From NCBI RefSeq assembly GCF_963924675.1, contig NC_089232.1, forward strand, positions 51,832,759 through 51,896,758: DNA of 64,000 nucleotides, given 5' to 3'. The position numbers and the translations under genes are program-made. Shown in pieces: positions 1 to 11,450 of the stretch. Within the stretch, counting starts at the first letter, position 1; each line of letters starts with the position of its first letter. This stretch comes from Phocoena phocoena. Its lineage: Eukaryota > Chordata > Mammalia > Artiodactyla > Phocoenidae. The notes beneath the pieces were generated by a model that saw only the letters and a list, made by a program, of their open reading frames with translations, had not been told where the DNA came from and did not search any database.

Positions 1-84
1 CCAGTTATGTTTTCGATAATTATAGCATATAATATGTGTTTTGTCACACCAATTAAGTAGTACATACTTTGTGTTTAAGTATGG

Positions 85-480
85 CGAGCCTCCTATGTCC
101 TAGACCCTTTGCTAAGTGCTTTACATAGATTTTCTCACCTAATCTGCAAAACAACCCAGTGAAGTAGGTATCATAATTTATTATCCCACTTTTCTGGGGG
201 AACTAGGGGAACAGAGATGTCAACAAACCAGCCCAAGGTTCTGGCTCTGTATGAGTTGAGCAAGTTAAATAACTTCTCTGTGCCTCACCTCAGTCTCATC
301 TGTAAAATGGGAAGAATAACAGTACCTACCTGATAAGACTGCTATGAGAATTAAGAGAATTAAGTGAGCTGATATGTGTAAGGTGCTCGCACAGTGCCTG
401 GCCCATAAGTGTTTGTGAAATAACAAATGAACATCTAAATGGCAGAGCTGGATGTGACACAGGTGGTTTGATTCCAGAGC
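85..480 (+). repeat. MIR-type SINE fossils (two adjacent)
   Basis: Two old tRNA-derived MIR-like segments lie end to end. The first (about 85-245) has the typical run through a threshold-count phrase near 'cccagtgaagtaggtat'. The second (about 245-415) has 'cctcatctgtaaaatggg'-type text followed by the 'cacagtgcctggcccata' tail. Both are diverged. Recognition is from memory of the family consensus. Confidence 0.6.
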
Positions 481-770
481 ACACACTCCTAACCACTATC
501 CATTTCCTTGTTGATCATGGCCTGTTCTGTTTCTTATGAAAGTTTTGGCAGGGCTTTTGATTTCCACTGTACAAAGATGGGCAAACTGAGCTATAGAAGT
601 GATCAGTACAGGGTGACGTGTGAGTTGCTCTTCCTGAGAATGCCATGGTGACCGTTTATGTATTCTTATGGGCCAGGCACTGCTCTGCTGGCTTGGTTAG
701 TTATGGTCCATCATTGTGTTTTAGAAAAGTAAACTGGAGAGATCTCCTCCATCAGGAAGCAAAGTCTCCC

Positions 771-974
771 AGGATTTCCCTAGCGTTCCAGCAGGTAAGA
801 CTCTGTGCTCCCAGTGCAGGGGGCCAGGGTTCAATCCCTGGTCGGGGAACTAGATCCTGCATGCATGCTGCAACTAAAGAGTTTGCATGCTGCAACTAAG
901 AAGCCTGCATGCTGTAACTAAGAGCTAGCACAGCCTAAGTAAATAAATAAATATTAAAAATAAAAAAAGTAAAG
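771..974 (+). mobile_element. CHR-1-like tRNA-derived SINE
   Basis: The element carries the box-B-like 'ggttcaatccctggtc' stretch and ends in a T/A-rich tail (aataaataaat). It is flanked by an exact 10-bp direct repeat, aaagtctccc, at 761-770 and 975-984, which is the expected target-site duplication. The 'catgctgcaactaa' phrase is repeated internally three times. Confidence 0.85.
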
Positions 975-1068
975 AAAGTCTCCCCAATAATGTTCTTTAC
1001 CCTCTTGTGATTTAAAACCAGGAGCAAAACTTCAGTGGATCAGAAAATGGCTGCAGGTTTGTTTGGTG

Positions 1069-1185
1069 TATAGGGTGACCAACCCATTCTGGTTTGCCCA
1101 AGACTAAGAGGTTTCCTATAACACAGGACTTGCAGCTTTAAAACTGGGATATTTTTGGCAAACCATGTTGATTGGTCATCTTAGA
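1069..1185. repeat. Short repeat with inverted ends
   Basis: The left end reads 'agggtgaccaacc' and the right end 'gattggtcatct', which are approximate reverse complements. This resembles a common mammalian nonautonomous DNA-type repeat, but I cannot name the family with confidence. Confidence 0.4.
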
Positions 1186-1439
1186 AATGGGCCAGACTGG
1201 GAGGGTCTGAAGGTTAGGCCATGAAAGTTATACCCATGAAAGTCAGGCTGGGGCAGTTATCAAAACCTGAGGTCCAAAGAAAGGCTTAGTCATAGACCAA
1301 GGCAGAAAAGGTGGGACAAAGGGTGATTCAGATCCCTCAGTAAGATGTCCTTCACACATGACCCACCAAGCTATTATTTTGTTTTCCCTTCGTGTTTTCA
1401 TTCTTCCTAAGAGACACTTCCCCTAATGATTTCCTTTTA

Positions 1440-1690
1440 GTGGAAGGCAAGCAGCAGAATAAAGAGATCTGGGCTTGGCATTAGGAAGACAGCATGAGTA
1501 GAAGAAAGGACATGGACGTTGGAGGCAGAAAGATCAGCATGTGAATCCTGTCTCTGACATGTCAATTTATATCTTTGTGCGAATGACAGCTTCTCTGAAT
1601 ATTGTCTGTAAAAGAATAATATGAGAAGATTAGTGATGATGTATGTAAACTGATTTGCATAGGGTGGGCTGATAGATGCTAAATGACTGA
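1440..1690 (+). repeat. Probable MIR fossil
   Basis: There is weak MIR-like order: a clinical-style core ('gtgaatcctgtctctgacat'), then 'ctgtaaaagaataatatgagaag', then 'gcatagggtgggctgatag'. It is too diverged for a firm call. Confidence 0.35.
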
Positions 1691-1959
1691 TGAAAGAGGC
1701 CATAGCTCAAGGTTGGAGCTCCCAATGGACTGGCAGGATGCTGAGCCTAAATGGGAGTTGAGGTCTCCAGAGGGATGCTGGTGGGTGTCTGATACCTGCC
1801 TGATGTTGTTTCTTGGCCAACTTCTTCTCTTCAGTGTCACTTCTCTAGGGAAGCCTTATTACAAACTCACAGGATCCTGTACTTCATACTGCTTTTCACA
1901 ATTTGAATTCAAAATTTACTTGGAATCTAAAAAATACAACATACTAGTGAATATAACAA

Positions 1960-2240
1960 AAAAGAAGTAGACTCACAGATATGAAGAACAAACTAGTGGT
2001 TACCAGCATGGAGAGGGAAGGAGGGAGGGGATTAAGAGGTACAAACTGTCATGTATAAAATAAGCTATAAGGATGTATTACACAACACAGGGAATATAGC
2101 CATTATTTTATAATAACTCTAAATGGAGTATAACCTTTAAAAATTATGAATCACTATAGTGTACACTTATGACATATAATATTGTACATCAACTATACTT
2201 CAATTAAAAATAATAAAAATTTAAAAAACAAAAGTAAAAA
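1960..2240 (+). mobile_element. L1 3' UTR fragment
   Basis: The text 'caaactagtggttaccag', 'cacaacacagggaatatagc', 'tgtacatcaactatactt' and an A-rich end (aattaaaaataataaaaattt) match the 3' end of cetartiodactyl L1 elements. It has no coding capacity. Confidence 0.8.
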
Positions 2241-2269
2241 CAAAAATTTACTTGACAGATTATTTAATT

Positions 2270-2410
2270 TCTGTCTTTTCCATCTGACCATGAACTCCCT
2301 TAAGGCAGGGACCATGTCTATCTTGTTCACTGTTTTGTAGACTTAGCAGACAAATCAATGCTCGGCACACAGTAAGCATTCAATATATGCTGTTGCATGA
2401 ATGAATCAAA
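2270..2410 (+). repeat. L2-type LINE 3' end
   Basis: The segment carries the order 'aggcagggaccatgtct', 'gctcggcacacagtaagca', 'ttcaatatatgctgttgcat', 'gaatgaat', which is the characteristic 3' end of L2. Confidence 0.6.
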
Positions 2411-2431
2411 CGACCATCAAATGTACTAGGG

Positions 2432-2705
2432 GAAGGGGGCTTCCCTGGTGGCTCAGTGGTTAAGAATCTGCCTGCCAATGCAGGGGACACGGGTTCGAGC
2501 CCTGGGCTGGGAAGATCCCACATGTCGCGGAGCAACTGAGCCCGTGCGCCACAACTACTGATCCTGCGCTCTAGAGCCCATGAGCCACAACTACTGAAGC
2601 CCGTGTGCCTAGAGCCCGTGCTCAGCTACAAGAGAAGCCACTGCAATGAGAAGCCCGCGCACCGCAACACTGCAACTAGAGAAAGCCAGCGAGCAGCCCT
2701 AAATA

Positions 2706-2746
<41 letters not shown>
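2432..2746 (+). mobile_element. CHR-2-type cetacean SINE
   Basis: This is a long-form CHR SINE starting 'gcttccctggtggctcagtgg' and ending in an (aaat)n tail of about 45 bp. It is flanked by a 13-bp exact target-site duplication, aaatgtactaggg, at 2419-2431 and 2747-2759. The tRNA-derived head is a retroposon part and not a functional tRNA gene. Confidence 0.92.
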
Positions 2747-2748
<2 letters not shown>

Positions 2749-3239
2749 ATGTACTAGGGAAAGAGTTTTGTGAGGAAGCTTAGGCAGCAGTAAGCCACTA
2801 GATGGAGCTAATACCCTGCATGAAAACTATCCAGCACACCTTGCAGGTGACATAATGAGGCTCTGAACCCAGGACTGTTGGCCTCCAACAGCATGTGTAG
2901 CATTCTGAGGAAGGAGTAAATGATATTCAGTGTATCAATCAGTCATCAGTAGTTCTTCACTGAGCATCTGTGTTGCACACAGAGGGCTGAGCAAACACAG
3001 ATGAGTTTATAATCTAGTAGGGGATACAAGACATGCATATACAGGACATAATACACTGAAGTACCTAAGTGCCTCGTGGATGATTTATATAATAAGAGCA
3101 CTAGGAATTCAGAGGCCAGAAAGAGTCCTATGACTGGGGCGGACATAGATCTGAAAGTCAGGGTTGACCTCCACAGAAAACACATTTAAAGAGATGGGCA
3201 GCAAGTAAACTTGTCCCTTTCTTCTAAAGATGTAAACCA

Positions 3240-3375
3240 AGGACCAGTTGCTTTGATACCACCGAGACCTTGTTAGAAGTGCAAAACTGTGGGTCTCATC
3301 TCAGGCCTGCTGAACCAGAATCTGTATTATTTTTTTTTTTTTTCAAAATCTGTATTTTAACAAGATCTCCAGATG
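3240..3375. repeat. MER5A-like DNA transposon fossil
   Basis: The phrases 'ggtctcatctcaggcctgctg' to 'aaccagaatctgtatt' and 'aacaagatctccagatgatt' resemble hAT-type MER5 elements. It is interrupted by a T-run at about 3330-3343. A short stretch upstream (about 2940-3130) looks like the start of the unnamed ancient repeat described at 29150. Confidence 0.45.
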
Positions 3376-3864
3376 ATTAAAGACTTTGGGGAACTAAGTA
3401 TTTGTATTTACATGTCCCTTTAAAATGAAATAATACTCTAACTAAAACACTCCTTAATTTCACTGTTTAGTTTAACTTTGGAGTTTGATTTGCTTTTAAA
3501 AGAAAGGTATGAGGTACTCCAAACTTCTGCCATTTCTCTCAACAAGAACCTATGAAGATTCCTAATAGCCAAATTTTCTGTGGCCTGGTGATTCATTAAC
3601 TGGAAGGAAAGCTCTTATCCAAAGCACCTTTGCATGTATTTATGCAATGGAAATTGTCGTTCAAGAAACTAGGCCTTGAAAATTCCTAAAGGATGTTTTC
3701 TGAATCACTAAAAGAAGTTTACCTACTATTCAATATAATTTTGGTACATTCTAATTCTTTGCTAACCTATGTATGATAGAACCATAATACTGAATCAAGT
3801 CTCTTCGGGTCACTACCTACATCCCCACACTGCTACGTCTTCTCCTAGTACCTTTGGTGGTCCA

Positions 3865-4052
3865 GCATATGCCATGAAAGTACAGCCAACAACTGGGGGA
3901 AACGTTCTCTCCTAATGGTAAGGTTTCCAAATTCTCTGACCCAATAATCAAGTCAAATGATCTAACAAGTGTGAAAACTACATTTCAACAATGAAAAAAA
4001 TGATTTTGCTTAAACACAAGCATGATATTAACTCTACTTTTAGTATCAGCTG
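3865..4052 (+). repeat. Left arm of a long inverted repeat
   Basis: Read against the reverse complement of 5583-5795, this arm matches along nearly its whole length with scattered mismatches. Shared landmarks in order are 'ccatgaaagta', 'agccaacaac', 'ctaatggtaa', 'ccaaattctctgacccaat', 'aagtcaaatgatct', 'acaagtgt', 'catttcaaca' and 'gattttgcttaaac'. The arms are about 1.5 kb apart. No coding sequence is seen in it. Confidence 0.85.
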
Positions 4053-4234
4053 GCTAAATGAAAATTGTTGGAATATGGAATCTGTCATAACTCTGGAGAA
4101 AGTTATATACTTAGATACCAGCATATCCATAATACTTGATTTGACATCTCAGTAAGAAGTGATGGTGGCCCTATGTCTAACTGTGGTCCCATTTCTCTTA
4201 TCCACTCACGGAAGTTGGGTGAGTCCATTCAGAA

Positions 4235-4440
4235 AGGCAGCATGGTGAAAGGAAAAGAGCACTAGAAAACTAAGTGAGGAAACATGGGCTCAGGTCTGAG
4301 ACATGTTAGCTGTGTAGCGTCACTTCTCTGAGTATCAGTTCCCCGTCTATAAATCTGGGATGTGAACTAGATACTTGCAAAGGTCCCGTCCTGGTTTAGC
4401 ATTATATGAGCCTAGTACTAGGAGTCAGAGCATGGTAGCT
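4235..4440 (+). repeat. MIR fossil
   Basis: The MIR order is present: 'gcagcatggtgaaaggaaaag', 'tgggctcaggtctgagac', 'cacttctctgagtatcagtt', 'aaatctgggatgtgaa'. It lies inside the loop of the long inverted repeat. Confidence 0.6.
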
Positions 4441-4893
4441 ATTCATTAAACCCAGATTATATACTCCCAAATAGAAATGGCCCATATTGTCTTCACTTAC
4501 AGATACAAAAGTTGAGAAGGCTGGTTGCCATAGCAATTTACCTTCATGGAGTCAGTTATAAATTTCATTCTGTGAAGTGACAGTATTATGTACTGGCACC
4601 TGCACAACTCCCTAATGTTTCCTTTGCTTCCATTCTTGCCCCAGGCAACGGTGCCAAGAGTTGTCCTTATCTGGAGAAGCAATCAGAGTTCTCAAGCTGC
4701 CTTTCGGTCTGCTAGAACAGAAGGTGCTGACAGGGGTGGGAGTGAAGGCAGGCTTCCTTTCAGTTTACTAATTCTGTAGCCGCCCTTCCCAAACTCCAGC
4801 AAATATTTTGCGATGTTGCAAGGTGTTACGAGAAGTGAAAAGCAAGCTGTGATTCAGCTGGTATGAAGACTTTGCAAACAAAAAAGAGTGATC

Positions 4894-5217
4894 AGGACTT
4901 CCCTGGTGGCGCAGTGGTTAAGAATCCGCCTGCCAATGCAGGGGACACGGGTTCAAGCCCTGGTCCGGGAAGATCCCACATGCTGCGGAGCAACTAAGCC
5001 TGTGGGCTACGACCACTGAGCCTGCGCTCTAGAGCCCACGAGCCACAACTACTGAGCCCGCATGCCACAACTACTGAAGCCCATGTGCCTAGAGCCTGTG
5101 CTCCGCAACAAGAGAAGCCACTGCAATGAGAAGCCAGTGCACCGCAACAAAGAGTAGCCCCCGCTCGCCACAGCTACAGAAAGCCCCCTTGCAGCAACGA
5201 AGACTCAACGCAGCCAA
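4894..5217 (+). mobile_element. CHR-2-type cetacean SINE
   Basis: A near-consensus CHR SINE starts 'acttccctggtggcgcagtg'. It is flanked by an exact 14-bp duplication, aaaaaagagtgatc, at 4880-4893 and 5218-5231. It lies between the arms of the long inverted repeat and therefore inserted after that structure formed, or independently of it. Confidence 0.93.
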
Positions 5218-5582
5218 AAAAAAGAGTGATCTGTTTTGCAAAAATCTATTATTTCTGCCAGAGTCCACAGACTGTAATACTAAAAGAGGTATTTCTGTAA
5301 GGCATCACCATCATACATTTTGGATTTTCCAAATAAGACTGATTTCAAATTAATTGACCCAGCAGGTCCCAACTTGTGGACCTCAGACCTCTGGGAGTGG
5401 TAGAGTTACCTCACAGGATCTGCAAACCCACGTACATGTTCTGTCTGTAGACTGAATGAAAAATGTGCTCATCCATATGGAATACTTCTCAAATATGCAT
5501 AAATGTTTTTATGATGAATAAAAGAAATTATCTTACAATGTTGCTGAATATAGCTTAGCCTTTTGTTATGTATTTTCTTAAT

Positions 5583-5795
5583 CAGCTGAAACTAAAAGTA
5601 GTTTTAGTTAATATTAAGCCTGTTTTAGTTAATATTAAGCCTGAGTTTAAGCAAAATCAGTTTTTTCAATGTTGAAATGCAGTCTTTACACTTGTCAGAT
5701 CATTTGACTTTATTGATTGGGTCAGAGAATTTGGACACTTTACCATTAGAAGAGAAACTTTCCCCCTGTTGTTGGCTCTACTTTCATGGAATATG
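5583..5795 (-). repeat. Right arm of a long inverted repeat
   Basis: This is the reverse-complement partner of 3865-4052. It is about 21 bp longer because it contains a tandem 21-bp duplication (5602-5622 and 5623-5643, unit ttttagttaatattaagcctg). Whether the pair is one element with long terminal inverted repeats or two insertions of one dispersed repeat cannot be decided by eye. Confidence 0.85.
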
Positions 5796-5829
5796 TTGGA
5801 TAGTACACTCACCATTTGGTTTCTAGAAC

Positions 5830-7190
5830 CTTGAAACCTGTTAAGAAGACATTTTAGTGGCTAGTTGAGCACTGCTCCTCTGTGGGAAATGTCATCCCTA
5901 AATATAAGATACGAGCAGTGGATACATGTCTTTATCCACAAATTTATATAAGAAATATAACCCAATTTTTATTTCAATCTTCCATTTCTTTGCACTGTCA
6001 GTAACATAATCTCAGTGAATCTGTAGATGTCAACCTCCCCTTTCCCCTGGATTGTGTCTAGTTCCTGGGAGGGGTTTATGAGGTGTCAAGGTATGCAGTG
6101 GGGAAGGGGGAGTGGAGGGAGTGAGGAGTCTGGTCCTCAAGGTCATTCTACTAAATACACTGGTAGTTATTGAGACATCCTTTATCCTGGTTGCATGACC
6201 CCTTCAGGTTCAGAGGCACCCTCCATTTCTCTGGCATCGTCTTGGGCACAAGGAGACATGCTTTATGTCTCACTGGGGCATGGAAAAATCTGCTGCCTAA
6301 AGCCCATTCAGCAGCAACCCACCATGCACCCACTTCTTCTCTGAGGTCTTGCAACCTTCCTGGGGCTCTACTGAGTTTGTAAGGAACACATCTTCTCTAT
6401 TCCCAGGCCCCATACAAACATCTGGGATTGTGCCACCTTTCCATGGTGAGCCTGTAGAGTAGCACACAGGACCTAGCAATGTCTCTTGCCCTTGGTATTT
6501 TCCCATGAATTCATCCCCCTAGGACTCAGGAGCTCTTTTCTACTCTTATTATCTTTTCCTTCAAGTATTTTGTCTATGGTGTAATTTTTCTTCTTTCTCC
6601 TAAGGGCAGCTTTTGAGACCAAAAGCCAGGAAGACACTCATTTCTCTGCTTCTAGCTATCACATCCCTCCTCTGGGTAAGAAGCACAAACTAGGCTAGCT
6701 TCCTGAGTGAGGGGAAGAAAGAAGGAGGTTAAACACAGGGAAAGGGATTGGCTGATACTATTCTGCCACATATACAAATTAATACAGATTTCATGGGTCC
6801 AGGGCCTGCAAGAGAAGAAACCAGCCCCAAATGAAATCAGACACTAAGCAAAGAGTGAAATTTTATAGAATAATTAAAATAAGACCCCCAGCAGTGGTGC
6901 AGTTTTTCTAAGGCTCTTCATGTTTTCTGCAGTGCTTGCATCCGGAGCTAAATGACTTTTAGACACAATGCTGAATAATAAAGGGATCTTTTCTAGGGAT
7001 GGGGTGAAGGATGAAAGCTCTCTCTGTGGTACATGAAGGCTCTCCAGCCTTCAGACTGGGTGTTGGGAGAGGAAGGGTGGTGATGGGAAGAAAGGGAAGG
7101 CGCTATGCACTGCCAGGCGGGGTACGGCTCTCTCTGGAACTTCCCTGCCCCTGGGGCTGTTGGAAAGGTACCTCTAATTCTGATGTTCCT
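5830..7190. other. Intergenic stretch, nothing assigned
   Basis: I see no exon, no recent SINE and no recognisable LINE here. The open reading frames present are short (under about 70 codons), overlap on both strands, and carry no recognisable domain. Confidence 0.6.
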
Positions 7191-7199
7191 GCCCTAGGT

Positions 7200-7560
7200 A
7201 GATCTGAAGTTTGTTCGGTTCGTTCGTTCATTCATAATCATTGAATTCCTATGCTGGGCTATGCACTGGGGAACAAGCAACCCGGTTTTGGTCTTGGTGA
7301 ATTTATCTGAGTCTTGCTGAACAGAAAAGACATGGTCGCTGGATTTCAAGATCTCATAATTTAGTTGGGGATGGGGGTGGAGCCCATGGAAAGACAGGAG
7401 AAGGAGCAATGCCAATATTATGATGGGGAAAATGCAGGTTGTAGTGAAACACTGAGGCAGGACACCTAGCCAAGCCTTGAGGTGTCAGAGAAGGCTTTCT
7501 GGGTAGAAGAAGAAAGAACAGGTAGAACTTGAGAGAAGTAGCACCAGGGCTCTGGGGGCA
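7200..7560 (+). repeat. Ancient dispersed repeat, family not named
   Basis: It starts with a 'gttcgttcgttcattcat' run, followed by text of the type 'cctatgctgggctatgcac', then 'tcagagaaggctttctggg'. The same order of landmarks recurs at 29150-30480 and 58965-60545. It is an old, mammal-type repeat whose name I cannot assign safely. Confidence 0.5.
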
Positions 7561-7951
7561 GGGCAGACACTGAGAGGCCAGCCACAGGCTGTGGGAGAGG
7601 GCTCAGGGAGCATCTGATCTGGCTCTGAAACAGCCCGAATTTCTGGTAGCCATACATTTCAAATTTGGTGATTATGAACACAAATTTTTCTCCTTCAAAA
7701 GAGCTAAGTGCTGCAAGCCTAGGCAAGAATGTTCCATTTCCCTGTTTCTCAATTTGTGCTGAATCAGGAGCCTAGGGAAGGAACGCGTGGGGGTGGGGTG
7801 GGTCCTTCACAATGCGACAGCCGCAAACTCGCTCCCCCTCACCTCTTGGAGAGGGATAGCAGTTGACTTGAAAGATCCTGTATCTCAGGCGAAGAAGAAT
7901 TTGTTGGCAAAACTATGCAGGAGACACCAGAGACCGAAATTAGAACTTTTG

Positions 7952-8029
7952 CCGGACCGGGGCACGAAACTGTGTCCCCTGCATCAGCAGGTGGACTCTC
8001 AACCACGGTGCCACCAGGGAAGCCCAAGC
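7952..8029 (-). mobile_element. Truncated CHR SINE (head only)
   Basis: This is the reverse-strand tRNA-like head of the cetacean SINE (ending 'caccagggaagccc' on the plus strand), cut off at 'gccggaccggggc'. The 3' body is missing. Confidence 0.75.
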
Positions 8030-8728
8030 AATGTATTTTTATCATTAAACTCTTGGCCAAAGCTCATTTGTTCCAAATGGGCCACCTTAGCTGAGTATGC
8101 TCACCTGAGTATGGGGTGAGTTCCTTGAAAATACAGGTGTGTTGCCAACGATCCACAAAGAAACCAAATTAACATTTATCTTATAAATGAAGGCTAGTGA
8201 GAGAAGGTAGAAGGATCTTTGGCCCACTAAATCATGAAATAGGATTATGTTTCTCCAGCTGTGTGAAAATTAATATCCTGTTTGGGGAAACTCAACCACA
8301 TCAACTAAAGGCCAGCTCCATGTTGTGGAAACAAATCAAAGGACTGCATTTGGCAAGAGGCCCCGACATTCCAGATCACACAGGAAATAATTACATACTA
8401 TTATTCTTGAGTGAATGTAGCAAGAAAATAAAATCTGAGGGTAAATAATCAGAACAGACTAAAGACATTTGCTTTAGTCATCTAGATCAAATTAATTAAT
8501 AGTTTAATCTATGAATGTAGAATAATGAGTTTAGGCCAATAAGACAATCTTGAGAGATGTCTGAGTGACTTCTGGCCCTAAATGTGGTCCATAAAGTGAT
8601 TAAGGAGCTAAGAAACAATAAAAGCAGCAGTGTGGGAAAACATTGTACCACTACTGTGCAGCCGCTAGTCTTTTATATCTACCCAAGATTTTTCCCAAAA
8701 TGCTGATCATTTCTAGAACTATCTAGAA

Positions 8729-8910
8729 CAGGGGTCAGCAAACTTTTTCTTAAAGGGCCAGGTAGTAAATATTTTAGGTTTGCAACTCTGCCACTGTACA
8801 CAAAAGAAACCATAGACAATCTATTACTGAATGGCCATAGCTGTGTTCCAATAAAACTTTATATACAAAAATAGGCAACTAGCCTGTGAATCATAGTTTG
8901 CTGACCCTTG
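8729..8910 (+). mobile_element. hAT-type nonautonomous DNA transposon (MER family)
   Basis: The ends are 'caggggtcagcaaac' and 'gtttgctgacccttg', which are inverted repeats of each other. It is flanked by an 8-bp duplication with one mismatch (atctagaa at 8721-8728, atcttgaa at 8911-8918), which is the hAT signature. The body includes 'aaagggccaggtagtaaata' and 'ccaataaaactttatatac'. The exact MER subfamily is not claimed. Confidence 0.85.
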
Positions 8911-8918
8911 ATCTTGAA

Positions 8919-10029
8919 CAACTGCACAGATGTAGAAAAATTATAAGCTCATTTGAAAAAGTTATGAGTTTCTTGGAGCACCACAGCAGACCAATTTCTG
9001 TGGGGCCATGATGACGGTGTATTGGTCTACTGGTCAGCAAACTGTGCCCTTTTTCTACAAACATTACATAAGGAAGCCTGGGTGAGGATTGTCTGGTGTT
9101 GTCAAAGAGGCCAGTTGGCTCGCAGGCAGCAGACCTGGTGCTGGATTCACAGAGTTTTCAGTCTGAAGTGCAAACTACTTACATAGAAGGAATAAGCACA
9201 CTAGGCCAATCCTATAACCTTTTCTCACTTCCACCACTCACGGTGGCTTTGTAAGGTAACTTGGGATTCTGTAGCTGACACCAACTCTAAAAGGTAAGGT
9301 TATACACCAAAAAGTTTCCGTTTCCTTTCTAATTCAGATTCATTAAAACAATTCTTTTGCCTGGGTGGGTCAATGTGCCTGCTGTGTTTGTGGTTGTGTT
9401 GACTGGACATCACTGTGTAACCACCCCTTCCCCAACCTATCCTCTGTCACTGCTGGCTGCTCAGGTATGTGAAACTTGTGCCCTGAAATGAAAGGTGGAG
9501 CTGGGTCCAAATTCTCTTTCAGTAATTTAACTGAAAGACTAGAGGGAAGAAGCAGTTGGTGGTAGAGATGTAGCCAGAAAGGTCACATGGCCTCAGGGAT
9601 TAGAATAGCCATCTGTGGGCCTTGTACAAGATGTGTTCATGGAAAAAGCCAAAGTAAAACAGAGAAAGTGTTTCTGTTTCATTCCAGTCCCAGAAGGCTG
9701 GTTGTTCTTCAGGAATGTTTATATTCCAATGAGACCCCTCTGTGAATTCTCAACAGCCTCCCTTTCCTTTTTCTTGAGCTGTCTTAATTGGGCCTTTTCT
9801 CAATGACTGAATCATGTAGTGCTCTACCAGGCACATTTCCTGCCACACCAACATTTTATTTAATGTGTTTAGATTTACCACCCATGAATATGAGATTCTG
9901 TACATTCAACTGTGATCTATTTAACTTCTATACCTGTTGGAGGTAACAAATACAATCAAACTTTCCTTGTCAATGACTTTTAAATCTATCCTTTCCATTC
10001 CCATCCCTCCCATTATGGCCTAGTTTATC
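8919..10029. other. Intergenic stretch, nothing assigned
   Basis: No exon or clear repeat is recognised. The open frames are short and lack recognisable domains. Confidence 0.5.
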
Positions 10030-10350
10030 AATTCTATCTGGATATCAGCCACGGTCTCCTGGAAAGCTCCTCTGCCTCTACTCATTCCCTATTCTTGTCC
10101 ATCTGTTATCTGAGCTCTTAAGATTAATATTTATAAAACCTACTTTCATCAAATCACTTCTCAGATGAAAAGTCCATAATGCTTTTCTACTGCCTCCTGG
10201 ATCCAATATGATATATTCAAACCAGTATTGTAGGCTTCATAATCTGGTCCCACCTTATCTATTTATTGTATTCATATCTCCCATAACCCTTCAACATGAA
10301 CTTCAGTTTCAACCAGTTAATCTCTCATATCCTCTGTTAACATCTTTCTC
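10030..10350 (+). repeat. L2 LINE fragment
   Basis: The text follows the L2 ORF2-proximal order: 'tcaaatcacttctcagatga', 'tgcctcctggatccaatat', 'cttcataatctggtcccacc', 'tatctcccataaccc'. It is heavily diverged and non-coding. Confidence 0.55.
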
Positions 10351-11241
10351 TTCATTCCCACCTCCCAATTATAATATTATCTATAAGAAATAGAAAGAGG
10401 GGAAGGAAATAAAGGCTGTATCTGTTCCCTTCCACTTGACGGCCCACATTCCAAAGGGTAAATGTCTGGTGACAATTAGAAACATGACAACTATCAAAAG
10501 TATATGGAATTGAAGCTTCTGGATAAAGACAGTGGAATGAAACATATCTAATTTTTATCCTGCTCAATCTCCTCACATAAAAATACAGTAAAGGCGCTTA
10601 AGGGGGTGGCATAAATCCTAAGGATAAAGAGAGTGAAAGAGGATACCAAAGGAACCAAATTTTGGAGGGTAGAAAGCAAATAGTAATGGACTTGGCAAAC
10701 TTGAAAGACCAAATTGTAGCAAACTTGAAAGACCAAATTGTAAACTGACATTAAGTAAAGATAAAAATAAATTCCATATGCACTCCAGAATCCTCAAAAG
10801 ACTCAAGGATTGATGGTGCCTCTGGAAGTGGGGTGAAACAGGGTGTTGAAATAAGGAAGACTGGTTGAATGAAGGCTGTTTGAGGATCACGTAGCTTCCT
10901 GGATTTCTCCCCTCCCCATACTCCACATCACTGGTGATTGCCCGTCCCACACTCTGGCCAAAGTCTAGAGATTTAGGCTCCAGAGATGGGTAAACAGATG
11001 GTTTCTGGATGGAGGAAAACCAGGCACAGTTGAGGGTCGGTATGAAGTACTTAAAACAGGAAAAATAAGTGAATGCCTGTATATCGAATACTAAGGCTTC
11101 CTGCTTTCTTCCACTTTATCCTTAGGCAAGAGAAATTGGAGGACTATTCTGTGGAGAATATGACCACCTCAAAAAGAAGTATCTAAATATACTGACTTCA
11201 ACAGTCCCTTTGCAAACAGCTTAGATAGAATCACCCTAAAT
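10351..11241. other. Intergenic stretch, nothing assigned
   Basis: No exon is recognised. A short direct repeat is visible at about 10697-10742, where 'gcaaacttgaaagaccaaatt' (with its flanks) occurs twice about 22 bp apart. Confidence 0.5.
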
Positions 11242-11450
11242 CAGTGATTCTCAACTTAAGACGCATATGGCAATGTCTGGAGACATTTTTTATTTTCACA
11301 AAACTTGGTAGGGTTGGGGGTTCTGGCATCTAGTGGGTAGAGGCTAGGGATACTGCTAAATATCCTACAATGCACAAGAAAAGCGTCCCACAACAAAGGA
11401 TTATCCGATCCAAAACATCAGTAGTGTTACTGTTGATAACCTCTGCCTTA
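11242..11450 (+). mobile_element. hAT-type MER fossil
   Basis: It begins 'cagtgattctcaac' and carries 'ggcaatgtctggagacattt', 'ctggcatctagtgggtagag', 'aaatatcctacaatgcac' and 'caacaaaggattatccg', a well-known mammalian nonautonomous hAT consensus. The right terminus is degraded. Confidence 0.7.

Noticed and set aside
2432..5217. tRNA-like heads with A- and B-box text in the SINEs
   Set aside because: They are retroposed SINE heads with target-site duplications and lack a complete tRNA cloverleaf ending, so they are not tRNA genes.
6151..6506. Overlapping short frames on both strands at 6.1-6.5 kb
   Set aside because: They are under 71 codons, overlap in several frames and lack splice context or a recognisable domain.
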